Shown piece by piece: positions 27,507-40,393 of a stretch of 64,000 bases of DNA (its first letter is position 1; every line of letters starts with the position of its first letter). The stretch spans positions 5,084,001-5,148,000 of the forward strand of contig NZ_CP020809.1 of the NCBI RefSeq assembly GCF_002157835.1, read 5' to 3'. Under the pieces are notes generated by a model. The model was not told the DNA's origin and did not search any database. It saw only the letters and a list, made by a program, of their open reading frames with translations. This DNA is from Mycobacterium dioxanotrophicus (GTDB taxonomy: Bacteria; Actinomycetota; Actinomycetes; Mycobacteriales; Mycobacteriaceae). A program made the position numbers and the translations under genes.

Positions 27507-28904
27507 ATGACCAACACCCTGCCGTCCAAGAACGGCTCTGCACCCCGTCCCCAGCGGTCCGCCCGGCCGAGCGCCGTGGGCCTGCACAAGCACAAGCGGA
27601 CAGCGACCGACATCGGGTTGGCGTTGATCACCCCGATCGTCGGCCAGGAGTTCCTGGATCGCTACGGATTGCGCGATCCGCTCAATCGCGGCCTGAAATA
27701 CGGTGTGAAGCAAGTATTTTCCACCGCGGGCGCGGCCACCCGGCAGTTCAAGCGGGTCCAGGGCGTGGGTAAGGCCCCCACCAGGCTCAAGCCGAGCGGG
27801 GCCGACTACTTCGACCTGACGCCCGACGACGACCAGAAGATGATCGTCGAGACCGTCAACGAGTTCGCCGAAGAGATCCTGCGGCCCGCGGCCCACGACG
27901 CCGACGAAGCCGCCACCTATCCGGCCGACCTGATCGCCAGGGCAGCTGAGCTGGGCATCACCGCCGTCAACGTTCCCGAGGACTTCGACGGCATCGCCGA
28001 GCACCGCAGCACCGTCACCAATGCGCTGGTCGCCGAGGCACTGGCCTACGGCGACATGGGCCTGGCCCTGCCGATCCTGGCGCCCGGCGGCGTCGCGGCC
28101 GCACTGACCCATTGGGGCAGCGCGGACCAGCAGGCCACCTACCTCAAGGAATTCGCGAGCGAGAATGTGCCGCAAGGGTGTGTGGCGATCGCCGAACCGC
28201 ATGCGCTGTTCGACCCCACCGCGCTCAAGACCACCGCGGTCCGCACTCCCAGCGGCTACCGCCTGTCCGGAGTGAAATCTCTGGTGCCGGCGGCCGCCGA
28301 CGCCGAATTGTTCATCGTCGCAGCACAACTGGGCGGCAAGCCGGCGCTCTTCATCGTCGAGGCGGCATCGGCAGGGCTGACCGTCAAGGCCGATCCCAGC
28401 ATGGGCATCCGCGCGGCCGCGCTCGGTCAGGTCGAACTCGACAATGTGACGGTGCCGCTGAGCGCCCGACTCGGCGAGGACGACGCCACCGACGAGGATT
28501 ACTCGGAGGCGATCGCACTGTCGCGGCTCGGCTGGGCCGCACTCGCGGTCGGCACGTCGCACGCCGTGCTGGATTACGTGATCCCCTACATCAAGGAACG
28601 CCACGCCTTCGGCGAGCCCATCGCCCACCGCCAGTCGGTGGCGTTCATGACCGCCAACATCGCGATCGAACTCGACGGTCTGCGGCTGATCACCTGGCGC
28701 GGTGCGGCTCGTGCCGAACAGGGCCTGCCGTTTGCCCGCGAGGCCGCACTGGCCAAGAAGCTGGGCACCGACAAGGGCATGCAGATCGGTCTGGACGGCG
28801 TCCAGCTGCTCGGCGGCCACGGCTACACCAAGGAACACCCGGTCGAGCGCTGGTACCGCGATCTGCGGGCCATCGGCGTCGCCGAGGGTGTCGTAGTCCT
28901 CTAA
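27507..28904 (+). CDS. fadE24: Acyl-CoA dehydrogenase FadE24
   Basis: 465 residues, longer than a typical FadE because of an N-terminal ~95-residue extension (HKHKRTATDIGLALITPIVGQEFLDRYGLRD) before the dehydrogenase fold. Substrate-binding and FAD regions follow: GCVAIAEPHALFDPTALK, then YIKERHAFGEPIAHRQSVAFM and DGVQLLGGHGYTKEHPVERWYRD. The likely catalytic base is E460 in GVAEG, almost at the C-terminus. In mycobacteria, adjacent FadE pairs often form alpha2-beta2 heterotetramers; FadE24 and FadE23, 26 bp apart, are probable partners. In M. tuberculosis this pair is known to respond to isoniazid. Confidence 0.93.
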   Translation: MTNTLPSKNGSAPRPQRSARPSAVGLHKHKRTATDIGLALITPIVGQEFLDRYGLRDPLNRGLKYGVKQVFSTAGAATRQFKRVQGVGKAPTRLKPSGADYFDLTPDDDQKMIVETVNEFAEEILRPAAHDADEAATYPADLIARAAELGITAVNVPEDFDGIAEHRSTVTNALVAEALAYGDMGLALPILAPGGVAAALTHWGSADQQATYLKEFASENVPQGCVAIAEPHALFDPTALKTTAVRTPSGYRLSGVKSLVPAAADAELFIVAAQLGGKPALFIVEAASAGLTVKADPSMGIRAAALGQVELDNVTVPLSARLGEDDATDEDYSEAIALSRLGWAALAVGTSHAVLDYVIPYIKERHAFGEPIAHRQSVAFMTANIAIELDGLRLITWRGAARAEQGLPFAREAALAKKLGTDKGMQIGLDGVQLLGGHGYTKEHPVERWYRDLRAIGVAEGVVVL

Positions 28905-28930
28905 GCGGTCCTTCAAGCGAAAGACACATC

Positions 28931-30151
28931 ATGGCAATCAATTTGGAAATGCCCCGCAAGCTGCAGGCGGTCATCGAGAAGGGCCATCAAGGCGCCGCGG
29001 AGATGCTCCGCCCCATCTCGCGCAAGTACGACCTGGCCGAGCACGCCTATCCCGTCGAGCTCGACACCCTGGCCAACCTGTTCGAGGGGATCTCGAGCGC
29101 CAAGACCATCTCGTTCGCGGGTGCCGAGGCGTTCCGCGACGACGCCAACGGCGACGGCCAGAAGACCACGGTCAACGGTGCCAACATGTCGGCTCTGCTC
29201 AATGCCCTCGAAATCAGCTGGGGCGACGTGGCATTGCTGTTGTCGGTGCCGCGCCAGGGCCTGGGCAACGCCGCCATCTCGTCGGTCGCCACCCCTGAGC
29301 AGTTGGAGCGGCTGGGCAAGGACGTGTGGGCCGCGATGGCGATCACCGAACCGGGCTTCGGTTCCGACTCGGCCGCGGTGACCACCACGGCCGTGCTCGA
29401 CGGCGACGAGTACGTCATCAACGGCGAGAAGATCTTCGTCACCGCGGGTTCCCGCGCCACCCACATCGTGGTGTGGGCGACGCTGGACAAGTCCCTGGGC
29501 CGGGCGGCCATCAAGTCGTTCATCGTGCCGCGCGAACACCCCGGAGTCACCGTGGAGCGCCTCGAGCACAAGCTCGGCATCAAGGCCTCCGACACCGCGG
29601 TGATCCGCTTCGAGAACGCCCGCATCCCCAAGGACAACCTGCTGGGCAATCCGGAGATCCACGTGGAGAAGGGTTTTGCGGGGGTCATGGAGACCTTCGA
29701 CAACACCCGGCCCATCGTGGCGGCCATGGCCGTGGGTATCGCCCGCGCCGCCCTGGAGGACCTGCGGGCCATCCTCACCGATGCCGGCGTGGAGATCTCC
29801 TACGACAAGCCCGCACACGCGCAAAGCGCCCCCGCGGCGGAGTTCCTCCGGATGGAGGCCGACTGGGAGGCCGGCTATCTGTTGACCGTGCGCTCCGCGT
29901 GGCAGGCCGACAACAGCATCCCGAATTCCAAAGAGGCCTCGATGGGTAAGGCCAAGGCGGCGCGGGTGGCCAGCGACATCACCCTCAAGGCCGTCGAAAT
30001 GGCCGGAACCGTAGGCTATTCCGAGCAGACCCTGCTGGAGAAGTGGGCCCGCGATTCCAAGATCCTCGACATCTTCGAGGGCACGCAGCAGATTCAGCAG
30101 CTCGTGGTCGCTCGCCGGTTGCTGGGCCTGTCCTCGGCCGAGTTGAAGTAG
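28931..30151 (+). CDS. fadE23: Acyl-CoA dehydrogenase FadE23
   Basis: 406 residues, normal FadE length. Motifs: AMAITEPGFGSDSAAVTTTAV (FAD and substrate contact), GEKIFVTAGSRATHIVVWAT, and the catalytic base E383 in LDIFEGTQQIQQLVVARRLLG. It removes hydrogens at C2-C3 of an acyl-CoA, passing electrons to ETF. It probably acts as a complex with FadE24. ATG 28931 is preceded by an A/C-rich leader with weak GCGAAAGA. The 3' side is followed within 8 bp by a 20-bp-arm hairpin, which likely ends the operon before fadB4. Confidence 0.95.
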   Translation: MAINLEMPRKLQAVIEKGHQGAAEMLRPISRKYDLAEHAYPVELDTLANLFEGISSAKTISFAGAEAFRDDANGDGQKTTVNGANMSALLNALEISWGDVALLLSVPRQGLGNAAISSVATPEQLERLGKDVWAAMAITEPGFGSDSAAVTTTAVLDGDEYVINGEKIFVTAGSRATHIVVWATLDKSLGRAAIKSFIVPREHPGVTVERLEHKLGIKASDTAVIRFENARIPKDNLLGNPEIHVEKGFAGVMETFDNTRPIVAAMAVGIARAALEDLRAILTDAGVEISYDKPAHAQSAPAAEFLRMEADWEAGYLLTVRSAWQADNSIPNSKEASMGKAKAARVASDITLKAVEMAGTVGYSEQTLLEKWARDSKILDIFEGTQQIQQLVVARRLLGLSSAELK

Positions 30152-30157
30152 GTCCTC

Positions 30158-30216
30158 GCGAGCAGACGCAGAATCGCACTTCGCGCAGCCGAATCGTGCG
30201 ATTCTGCGTCTGCTCG
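30158..30216. repeat. Inverted-repeat element with GCGAGCAGAC end (20-bp perfect arms)
   Basis: Left arm 30160-30179 (GAGCAGACGCAGAATCGCAC) and right arm 30196-30215 are exact complements with a 16-nt loop. The outer GCGAGCAGACGC...GCGTCTGCTCG ends match the ends of the elements at 51324-51409 and 61706-61766. It lies between fadE23 and fadB4 and may act as a terminator. Confidence 0.75.
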
Positions 30217-30221
30217 GCCAA

Positions 30222-30233
30222 TAGGGTGAGGCC
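30222..30233 (+). promoter_or_regulatory. -10 element for leaderless transcription of fadB4
   Basis: TAGGGT (30222-30227) has its last T exactly 7 nt before the A of ATG 30234. With a strong hairpin just upstream, fadB4 would be a separate leaderless transcript. Confidence 0.5.
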
Positions 30234-31232
30234 ATGGCATCGTTTCAGGCACTCATCGCACGACAGGACGGCGACCGCATCGAGGCGGCAGTCGAGACTC
30301 TCGATGAGTCCGCGCTTCCGCCGGGCGAGGTCACCATCCGGGTGCACTACTCCAGCGTCAACTTCAAGGACGCCCTCGCGTTGACACCCAAAGGTGGTGT
30401 GGTGCGCGAGTATCCAATCGTCCCCGGTATCGATTTGACCGGTGAGGTGGTCGCGTCGCAGTCACCGGAGTTCGCGGTCGGCGACCTCGTGCTGGCGCAC
30501 GGCTACCAGATCGGCACCGGCCACCATGGCGGATACGCCGAATATGCGCGGCTGCCCGCCGATCAGGTCGTCGCACTCGGCTCCCTGACCCCGCGCGAGG
30601 GTGCGGCCATCGGTACCGCAGGGTTCACCGCCGCGATGAGCGTGCAGGCCCTGTCCGATCGCGGTATCACCCCGGATGCCGGACCGATCGTGGTGACCGG
30701 CGCGACCGGAGGCGTCGGCTCCGTGAGCGTCGACCTGCTCGCCGCCGCCGGATTCGAGGTGATCGCCTCGACCGGCAAGGCCGATCAGGCCGAGCGGCTG
30801 CGCGAACTGGGCGCCGCCGAGGTGATCGGGCGGCTGCCCGCCGATCCCGACGCCAAGCCGCGCGCGCTCGGCAAGACCCGCTGGGCCGGCGCGGTCGATT
30901 GCGTCGGCGGTGCGACGCTGGCCGACGTGCTCAGCACCCTGCAGTACGGCGGGGCGGTGGCGGCCAGCGGGCTCACCGGCGGGGCCGCTCTGAACACCAC
31001 CGTGATGCCGTTCATCCTGCGCGGTGTGGCCCTGATCGGCATCGATTCGGTGCAACTGCCCATCGCCGCCCGCCGAGCGCTGTGGGAGAAACTCGGCGGC
31101 CCGCTCAAGCCGCGCCACCTCGACGACATCAGCCGCGACGTCGACGTCAGGGACGTCCTCGGCGTGATCGACGACGTGCGCGCCGGGCGCTTCAGCGGAC
31201 GGGCGGTGGTCCGGGTCGCCGGCGGCTTCTGA
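30234..31232 (+). CDS. fadB4: Zinc-free medium-chain NADPH quinone/enoyl-CoA reductase (YhdH/AcuI-like; FadB4)
   Basis: 332 residues. The MDR fold shows VHYSSVNFKDALALTPKGGVVREYPIVPGIDLTGEV at the N-terminus. The NADPH motif GATGGVGSVSVDLLAAAGFEVIASTGK follows at about 154. The C-terminal part has GVALIGIDSVQLPI, typical of the YhdH/YhfP group, to which the acryloyl-CoA reductase AcuI belongs. No zinc ligands are seen. In M. tuberculosis the syntenic gene is named fadB4 although it is not a hydroxyacyl dehydrogenase. A role in reducing an enoyl-CoA formed by the FadE pair or in quinone reduction is plausible. Confidence 0.92.
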   Translation: MASFQALIARQDGDRIEAAVETLDESALPPGEVTIRVHYSSVNFKDALALTPKGGVVREYPIVPGIDLTGEVVASQSPEFAVGDLVLAHGYQIGTGHHGGYAEYARLPADQVVALGSLTPREGAAIGTAGFTAAMSVQALSDRGITPDAGPIVVTGATGGVGSVSVDLLAAAGFEVIASTGKADQAERLRELGAAEVIGRLPADPDAKPRALGKTRWAGAVDCVGGATLADVLSTLQYGGAVAASGLTGGAALNTTVMPFILRGVALIGIDSVQLPIAARRALWEKLGGPLKPRHLDDISRDVDVRDVLGVIDDVRAGRFSGRAVVRVAGGF

Positions 31233-31244
31233 CCGCGAAACACG

Positions 31245-31284
31245 AAATCGCCCAGAACACCGAAGTGTTCTGGGCGATTTTCGT
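31245..31284. terminator. Bidirectional intrinsic terminator between fadB4 and the antigen 85 gene
   Basis: A 16-bp perfect stem (AAATCGCCCAGAACAC with GTGTTCTGGGCGATTT, 31245-31260 and 31265-31280) is closed by a stable CGAA tetraloop and bordered by A and T tracts. It lies 12 bp after the fadB4 stop and 12 bp from the end of the convergent fbp gene. Confidence 0.9.
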
Positions 31285-31296
31285 TATCGCTTGGGC

Positions 31297-32680
<1,384 letters not shown>

Positions 32681-32700
32681 ACCATACTAAAAAGTATGGT
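32681..32700 (+). promoter_or_regulatory. Operator ACCATACT-AAAA-AGTATGGT
   Basis: A perfect 8-bp inverted repeat around AAAA, 12 bp before ATG 32713. TATGGT in the right arm could be the -10, giving a start point around 32707 and a ~6-nt leader. This form resembles TetR-family operators. No regulator gene is adjacent, so the controlling protein lies elsewhere. Confidence 0.65.
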
Positions 32701-32712
32701 AACTTTTCGGCC

Positions 32713-33879
32713 ATGCCGACACTGCCGAGAGTGGAATCCGTCATCGCCGACGAATTCGTCGCGCGATTGGCTGAGCGCGTCGCCGAGGCAGAGCAGTTGC
32801 GGCGGCTGCCGGATGCCACGGTGGCCGAGCTGACCGAGACGGGTTTCACCGAACTACTGGTGCCGGCCTGCTACGGCGGTCGGGAGGCCGACTTCGCGGC
32901 GATCCTGGACCCGGTCCGCCGGATGGCCCACGGCTGCACGTCGAGCGCGTGGACCATCGGCTTCTACACGCTGCACAACTGGATGCTGGCCCTGTTCGGC
33001 GAGCAGGCCCAGGACGAGGCCTACGCAACCCGACCGTTCCTGGCTCCGGCTCCGTTGGCACCCACGGGCCGCGGACTGCCCACGCCGGGTGGCGTGCGGC
33101 TGTCGGGTCGGTGGTCGTGGGCGACCGGCGTGATGCACGGCAACTGGATCATCGTGGCAGCGCTGTGCGGACCGGACGACGGCCTCTACCCCGCCCTGGC
33201 TCTGCTGCCGATCGGCGACGTCGCCGTCGAGGACGTCTGGCACACCGACGGCATGCGGGCCACCGGATCCAACGATGTGGTGGTCACCGACGCGTTCGTG
33301 CCCGAGCACCGGCTGGTCAAGGTGACCGACATCTATGCCGGCACTGCGCCGGGCGCAGGGCTGCACGGCAGTCCGACCTACCGCTGGCCGATGGTGCCTG
33401 CACTGGCACTGCTGGCGGCGATGCCCGCGCTCGGCAGCGCCGAACGTGTCACCGAGATGTACGCGCAACGGCTCGCCGAGCGGGTGCTGCCATATGAGGG
33501 CGTCGTGCAGAAGGACAAGCCGATCGCCCAGACCCATCTGTCCGGCGCGCAGGTCCGGTTACGCGCCTTGCGCGGGCTGCTCGCAGACACCGTCGGCCAG
33601 ATCGAGGCCATCGTGGCCACGGGAGACCCGGTCGACAAGCCCGTGCGGGCCCAGGCTCGGTTGGCCGCGGCGCACATCGTCGCCGAGTCGCGCGCGGTCA
33701 TCGCCGAGCTGCTCGGCGCCGGTGGCGCCAGCATCCACTTCCTGTCCAGCCCCATGCAACGGTTCAAGCGTGACGTCGACGTGCTGGCCGGGCACGTGGT
33801 GTTCGACTACGACACCAGCCGAGAACTGGCCGGCGCGCTCGCACTGGGTATGAAGGTCCCTCGCACGGCGATGATCTGA
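32713..33879 (+). CDS. Acyl-CoA dehydrogenase-fold flavin-dependent oxygenase (HsaA/HpaC-partner type)
   Basis: 388 residues. The fold is that of acyl-CoA dehydrogenases, but the sequence follows group D two-component flavin monooxygenases such as HsaA. It starts with an N-terminal helix bundle (LRRLPDATVAELTETGFTELLVPACYGG). Then come GCTSSAWTIGFYTLHNWML, LSGRWSWATGVMHGNWIIVAAL and the C-terminal ASIHFLSSPMQRFKRDVDVLAGH, with the His-x-Phe and Arg-Asp pattern seen in that group. No catalytic glutamate of the FadE type is visible. It would hydroxylate a phenol or similar ring using reduced flavin from a separate reductase. ATG 32713 follows a clear operator. Confidence 0.85.
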   Translation: MPTLPRVESVIADEFVARLAERVAEAEQLRRLPDATVAELTETGFTELLVPACYGGREADFAAILDPVRRMAHGCTSSAWTIGFYTLHNWMLALFGEQAQDEAYATRPFLAPAPLAPTGRGLPTPGGVRLSGRWSWATGVMHGNWIIVAALCGPDDGLYPALALLPIGDVAVEDVWHTDGMRATGSNDVVVTDAFVPEHRLVKVTDIYAGTAPGAGLHGSPTYRWPMVPALALLAAMPALGSAERVTEMYAQRLAERVLPYEGVVQKDKPIAQTHLSGAQVRLRALRGLLADTVGQIEAIVATGDPVDKPVRAQARLAAAHIVAESRAVIAELLGAGGASIHFLSSPMQRFKRDVDVLAGHVVFDYDTSRELAGALALGMKVPRTAMI

Positions 33880-33883
33880 TCGC

Positions 33884-36648
<2,765 letters not shown>

Positions 36649-36842
36649 GCGAGTCCTTTCGTCCTGCACGGCGTCAAGTAACGAGATCGCCTGTGCGCCG
36701 CGCTGATACGGGTTACAGCGTGAAGGAAGTCGCGGGATCAACTTCGGCGAAAGGCGTCCGCGACTTCCTCCGTGGGAGCTGGCTACCCCGCGACGGGGAC
36801 GCTGAAACGCCGCTCCGTGAACCCTTGCGAACCCCTGAAACA

Positions 36843-36860
36843 AAAAGTAAAGTCACTTTT
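36843..36860 (+). promoter_or_regulatory. Candidate operator upstream of the catabolic operon
   Basis: AAAAGT and ACTTTT form a 6-bp inverted repeat with a 6-bp spacer; an inner 11-bp AAAGT-C-ACTTT is also symmetric. It lies 31 bp upstream of ATG 36892, in an AT-rich patch that may hold the promoter. It may be the binding site for the TetR protein encoded in the same operon (41301-41915). Confidence 0.4.
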
Positions 36861-36891
36861 AGTTTTCGTCGTACCTCCCCAGGAGCCCGGT

Positions 36892-37983
36892 ATGGAATCG
36901 TTCGTCCACCTGCGCAAAGGCAAAACCCCCAAGCGCGTACACGCCGACCTCGACGGCCTCAAGGACGACGAACTGGGGCGCGGTGGATTCGTCGGGCGCA
37001 CCGCGAACATGTACCGGCGCAACGACCCCACGGCCTACCGCACCGTGGGTCCGCTGCGCCCCACCGACGTGCTGTCCTCGGAGCTCAAGCCCGCCGATGC
37101 CGGCGATGCCCAGGGCGGTCCGCTGCTGATGTTCTCCAACGCCGACTGTCAGGTGTTGTTGAGTCGGCGCGGCGAGGCGATGCCCTTCTTCGTCCGTTAC
37201 GTCGACGGCGACCTGCTGCTGTTCGTCCACAACGGATCCGGGCTGTTGCAGACGGAGTTCGGCCCGCTGCGCTACCGCGAGGGCGACTGGGTGTACATCC
37301 CGAAAGCGTGCACGTTCCGTCAGGTGCCGGACACCGAAACCACGTGGCTGATGATCCAGGCGACCGACGACTTCCGGGTGCCGCCGGCCGGCACACTGGG
37401 CCGGCACTTCCCGTTCGACCCGGCGCAGGTGACGATCCCGGAACCGGCCCCCATCGACGACGACGGTAGAGATGAATACGAGGTACGTCTCTACCACGAA
37501 GGCGGCCCGACTTCGCTGTTCTACCACCATAATCCCATCGACGTGGAGGGCTGGCGCGGCGACAACTTCCCGTTCACCTTCAACATCGAGGACTACACCG
37601 TCATCACGTCCGAGAGCGTGCACCTGCCGCCGACGGTGCACCTGTTCATGCAGGCCACCGGCGTATACGTGATGAACTTCCTGCCCAAACCCGCCGAGAG
37701 CGTGCCGGGCACCGAGCGCACGCCCTGGTATCACCGCAATGTGGACTACGACGAGATCGCGTTCTTCCACGCCGGCTCGCTCTACGGCATTCCGATGCCA
37801 CCCGGCCTGATTTCCCATGCGCCGCAAGGAGTTCACCACGGCGCACCGGAGAAGGCGCGGGAGCGGGCCCGGCGCAAGTTCGACGAATATGACCGGGTGG
37901 ACTGGTCGGTGATCGCCATCGACACCCGACGCAGGCTCACACCGTCGGCCGAGATCCTCGCCAACGACCTGGGGCAGCACTGA
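36892..37983 (+). CDS. Homogentisate 1,2-dioxygenase-like cupin ring-cleavage enzyme
   Basis: 363 residues, somewhat shorter than canonical homogentisate dioxygenase (~430). Two cupin halves are seen: LLLFVHNGSGLLQTEFGPLRYREGDWVYIPKACTFRQVPD (first) and EIAFFHAGSLYGIPMPPGLISHAPQGVHHGAP (second, His-rich, comparable with the metal region of the family). SLFYHHNPIDVEGWRGD between them is also typical. It would open a hydroquinone-type ring with Fe(II) and O2. ATG 36892 has AGGAG upstream. Gentisate or other hydroquinones are possible alternative substrates, because no tyrosine-pathway genes (hpd, fahA, maiA) are near. Confidence 0.75.
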   Translation: MESFVHLRKGKTPKRVHADLDGLKDDELGRGGFVGRTANMYRRNDPTAYRTVGPLRPTDVLSSELKPADAGDAQGGPLLMFSNADCQVLLSRRGEAMPFFVRYVDGDLLLFVHNGSGLLQTEFGPLRYREGDWVYIPKACTFRQVPDTETTWLMIQATDDFRVPPAGTLGRHFPFDPAQVTIPEPAPIDDDGRDEYEVRLYHEGGPTSLFYHHNPIDVEGWRGDNFPFTFNIEDYTVITSESVHLPPTVHLFMQATGVYVMNFLPKPAESVPGTERTPWYHRNVDYDEIAFFHAGSLYGIPMPPGLISHAPQGVHHGAPEKARERARRKFDEYDRVDWSVIAIDTRRRLTPSAEILANDLGQH

Positions 37984-39173
37984 TGAGCACGGTTGAAGCA
38001 CCCGTGAAGCACGAATACCAGCGCATCCCGTATCTGGTTGCCTACCAGAACAACTCGGCCGTACGTGATGTGTACGGCGGGGTGGCCGAGCTGGTGGTGT
38101 TGGAGAGTTATCTGCTCAAGCCCACGAACAAGCCGTCAGACACCGCACTGGTGTTCATGCACCCGATCGGCGGCGGCGCCTATCTGCCGATGATCAACGC
38201 GCTGGCACGCGCCGGACATCACGTCATCTACTGCAACAGCCGCTTCCGGGGCACCGACTCCGCACTGCTCATGGAGAAGGTCGTCGAAGACCTCGGCGAA
38301 TGCATCAAGGACGCCAAGAACCGGCTGGAGTACTCGAAAGTGGTCCTCGCCGGCTGGAGCGGCGGCGGGTCACTGTCGGTGTTCTACCAGCAGCAGGCCC
38401 AGCACCCGACGGTGACGGCCAGCCCGTCGGGGGACGGCCCCGACCTGACCACGCTCGGCCTGATCCCCGCCGACGGCATCATGCTGCTGGCCGCGCACAT
38501 CAGCAGGCACGGGACCATGACCGAGTGGATGGATGCCTCCATCCTCGACGAGAACGACCCGTCGAAGCGGGACCCCGAGTTGGATCTGTACAACCCGGAC
38601 AACCCGAACCAGCCGCCGTACACCGCCGAGTTCCTCGAGCGCTATCACCAGGCACAGATCGACCGGAATCGACGAATCACCAGGTGGGTCAAAGAAAAGC
38701 TGGCCGAGCTCAAGGCGGCGGGCCGCCCGGATGACGAATTCGCTTTCGTCGTGCACGGCACCATGGCCGATCCGCGCTGGCTCGACCCGACGGTCGATCC
38801 CAACGAACGCACCCCGGGACAGTGCTATCTGGGCGATCCTCAGGTGGTGAACATGAGCCCGGTCGGCCTCGCCCGATTCTGCACGCTGCGCAGCTGGCTG
38901 TCGCAATGGAGCTATGACGATGCCAACGGTGACGCCGTCAAGGCGGGCCCGGACATCGCCGTGCCTACGCTGGTGATCGGCAACCTCGCCGATGACGCCT
39001 GCACGCCCAGCCACACCCGTCGCCTGTACGAGGCGATCGGGCATCCGGACAAGGAGATGCACGAGATTCCCGGCGCCAACCACTACTACTCGGGGCCCGA
39101 TCAGCGCAACAAGCTGCGCCACGCCGTCGGCGTGTGCACCGACTGGCTGCACCGGCACGGGTTCTCGCTATGA
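37983..39173 (+). CDS. Alpha/beta hydrolase
   Basis: 396 residues. The nucleophile is S126 in GWSGGGS; HPIGGGAYLPMI (about 60) supplies the oxyanion region; the acid is probably in GNLADDACTPSHTRR and the histidine is in GANHYYSG. The core is broken by a long insertion (about 190-290) that forms a lid. The start ATG overlaps the dioxygenase stop (TGATG), so the two are translated together. It probably hydrolyses a C-C or ester bond in a downstream product of ring opening, replacing the FAH-type enzyme of the standard route. The product is inferred, not seen. Confidence 0.82.
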   Translation: MSTVEAPVKHEYQRIPYLVAYQNNSAVRDVYGGVAELVVLESYLLKPTNKPSDTALVFMHPIGGGAYLPMINALARAGHHVIYCNSRFRGTDSALLMEKVVEDLGECIKDAKNRLEYSKVVLAGWSGGGSLSVFYQQQAQHPTVTASPSGDGPDLTTLGLIPADGIMLLAAHISRHGTMTEWMDASILDENDPSKRDPELDLYNPDNPNQPPYTAEFLERYHQAQIDRNRRITRWVKEKLAELKAAGRPDDEFAFVVHGTMADPRWLDPTVDPNERTPGQCYLGDPQVVNMSPVGLARFCTLRSWLSQWSYDDANGDAVKAGPDIAVPTLVIGNLADDACTPSHTRRLYEAIGHPDKEMHEIPGANHYYSGPDQRNKLRHAVGVCTDWLHRHGFSL

Positions 39174-40393
39174 ACGCACTTCAGCGAGCAGCCGCGACGG
39201 GGGCGCTGGACGGTATCAGGGTGCTCGAACTCGGGACCTTGATCTCAGGGCCGTTCGCCGGCCGGCTGCTGGGTGACATGGGCGCCGAGGTCGTCAAGGT
39301 CGAGCTGCCCGGCAGCCCGGATCCGCTGCGCACCTGGGGCCAGGCCGAACTCGACGGGCACCACTTCTTCTGGACGGTGCACGCACGTAACAAGAAGGCC
39401 GTCACCCTGGACCTGCGCACCGACCGTGGCCGGGAGCTGTTCCTCGATCTGGTCGACCACTCCGACATCATCGTGGAGAATTTCCGGCCCGGCACGCTGG
39501 AGAAGTGGAACCTGGGCTACGACGTTCTGCGCGAACGCAACAAGGGCATCATCCTGGTGCGGGTGTCCGGGTACGGGCAGACCGGGCCGGACGCCGGTAA
39601 GGCCGGCTACGCCTCGGTCGCCGAGGCGGCCAGCGGACTGCGGCACATGAACGGTTTTCCCGGCGGTCCTCCCCCGCGCCTGGCGCTGTCGCTGGGCGAC
39701 AGCCTCGCCGGGATGTTCGCAGCCCAGGGGGCGCTGGCGGCGCTCTACCGCCGCAGTGTCACCGGCGAAGGTCAGGTGGTGGACACCGCGCTGACCGAAT
39801 CATGTTTGGCCATCCAAGAATCCACCATCCCGGACTACGACACCGGCGGTGTGGTGCGCGGGCCGTCGGGTACGCGGCTCGAAGGCATCGCGCCGTCGAA
39901 CATCTATCAGAGCGCCAACGGCAGCTGGGTGGTGATCGCGGCCAACCAGGACACCGTGTTCCGGAGACTGTGCACAGCGATCGGCCGTCCGGAACTCGCC
40001 ACCGACGACCGGTTCGTCGATCACCTTGCGCGCGGGCGCAATCAAGATGAACTGGACAAGATCATCGCAGAATGGGCAGCCCGGCGTCACCCATCGGAAA
40101 TCATCGCGACCCTGTCGCAAGCCGGCGTGATCTCCGGCCCCATCAACACCGTCGCCGAGGTGGTCGAGGACCCGCAGCTGCAGGCCCGCGGCATGATCGC
40201 CGATCACTGGGACGAGCGGATCGGCCGCAACGTCAAAGGCCCCGGCATCGTGCCGGTGCTGTCCGAATCGCCTGGCCGCATCCGCAACGCCGGGCCGGCG
40301 CAGCCGGGTCAGCACAATGACGAGGTGTACCGCGGCCTGCTGGGCCTCGGCGCCGACGACTTGGAGAAACTGCGCACCGAGGGGGTGCTGTGA
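39170..40393 (+). CDS. CaiB/BaiF family class III CoA transferase
   Basis: 407 residues. Family features: N-terminal LDGIRVLELGTLISGPFAGRLLGDMGAEVVKVELPGSPDPLR, then NKKAVTLDLRTDRGRELFLDLVDHSDIIVENFRPGTLEKW. That segment carries the catalytic aspartate region (DIIVENF-PG). It moves CoA from a donor such as succinyl-CoA to a carboxylic acid. ATG 39170 overlaps the hydrolase stop (ATGA) and its own stop overlaps the next gene (GTGA). It would activate the acid released by the upstream hydrolase so that the lyase and dehydrogenase can act on it. Confidence 0.92.
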   Translation: MNALQRAAATGALDGIRVLELGTLISGPFAGRLLGDMGAEVVKVELPGSPDPLRTWGQAELDGHHFFWTVHARNKKAVTLDLRTDRGRELFLDLVDHSDIIVENFRPGTLEKWNLGYDVLRERNKGIILVRVSGYGQTGPDAGKAGYASVAEAASGLRHMNGFPGGPPPRLALSLGDSLAGMFAAQGALAALYRRSVTGEGQVVDTALTESCLAIQESTIPDYDTGGVVRGPSGTRLEGIAPSNIYQSANGSWVVIAANQDTVFRRLCTAIGRPELATDDRFVDHLARGRNQDELDKIIAEWAARRHPSEIIATLSQAGVISGPINTVAEVVEDPQLQARGMIADHWDERIGRNVKGPGIVPVLSESPGRIRNAGPAQPGQHNDEVYRGLLGLGADDLEKLRTEGVL

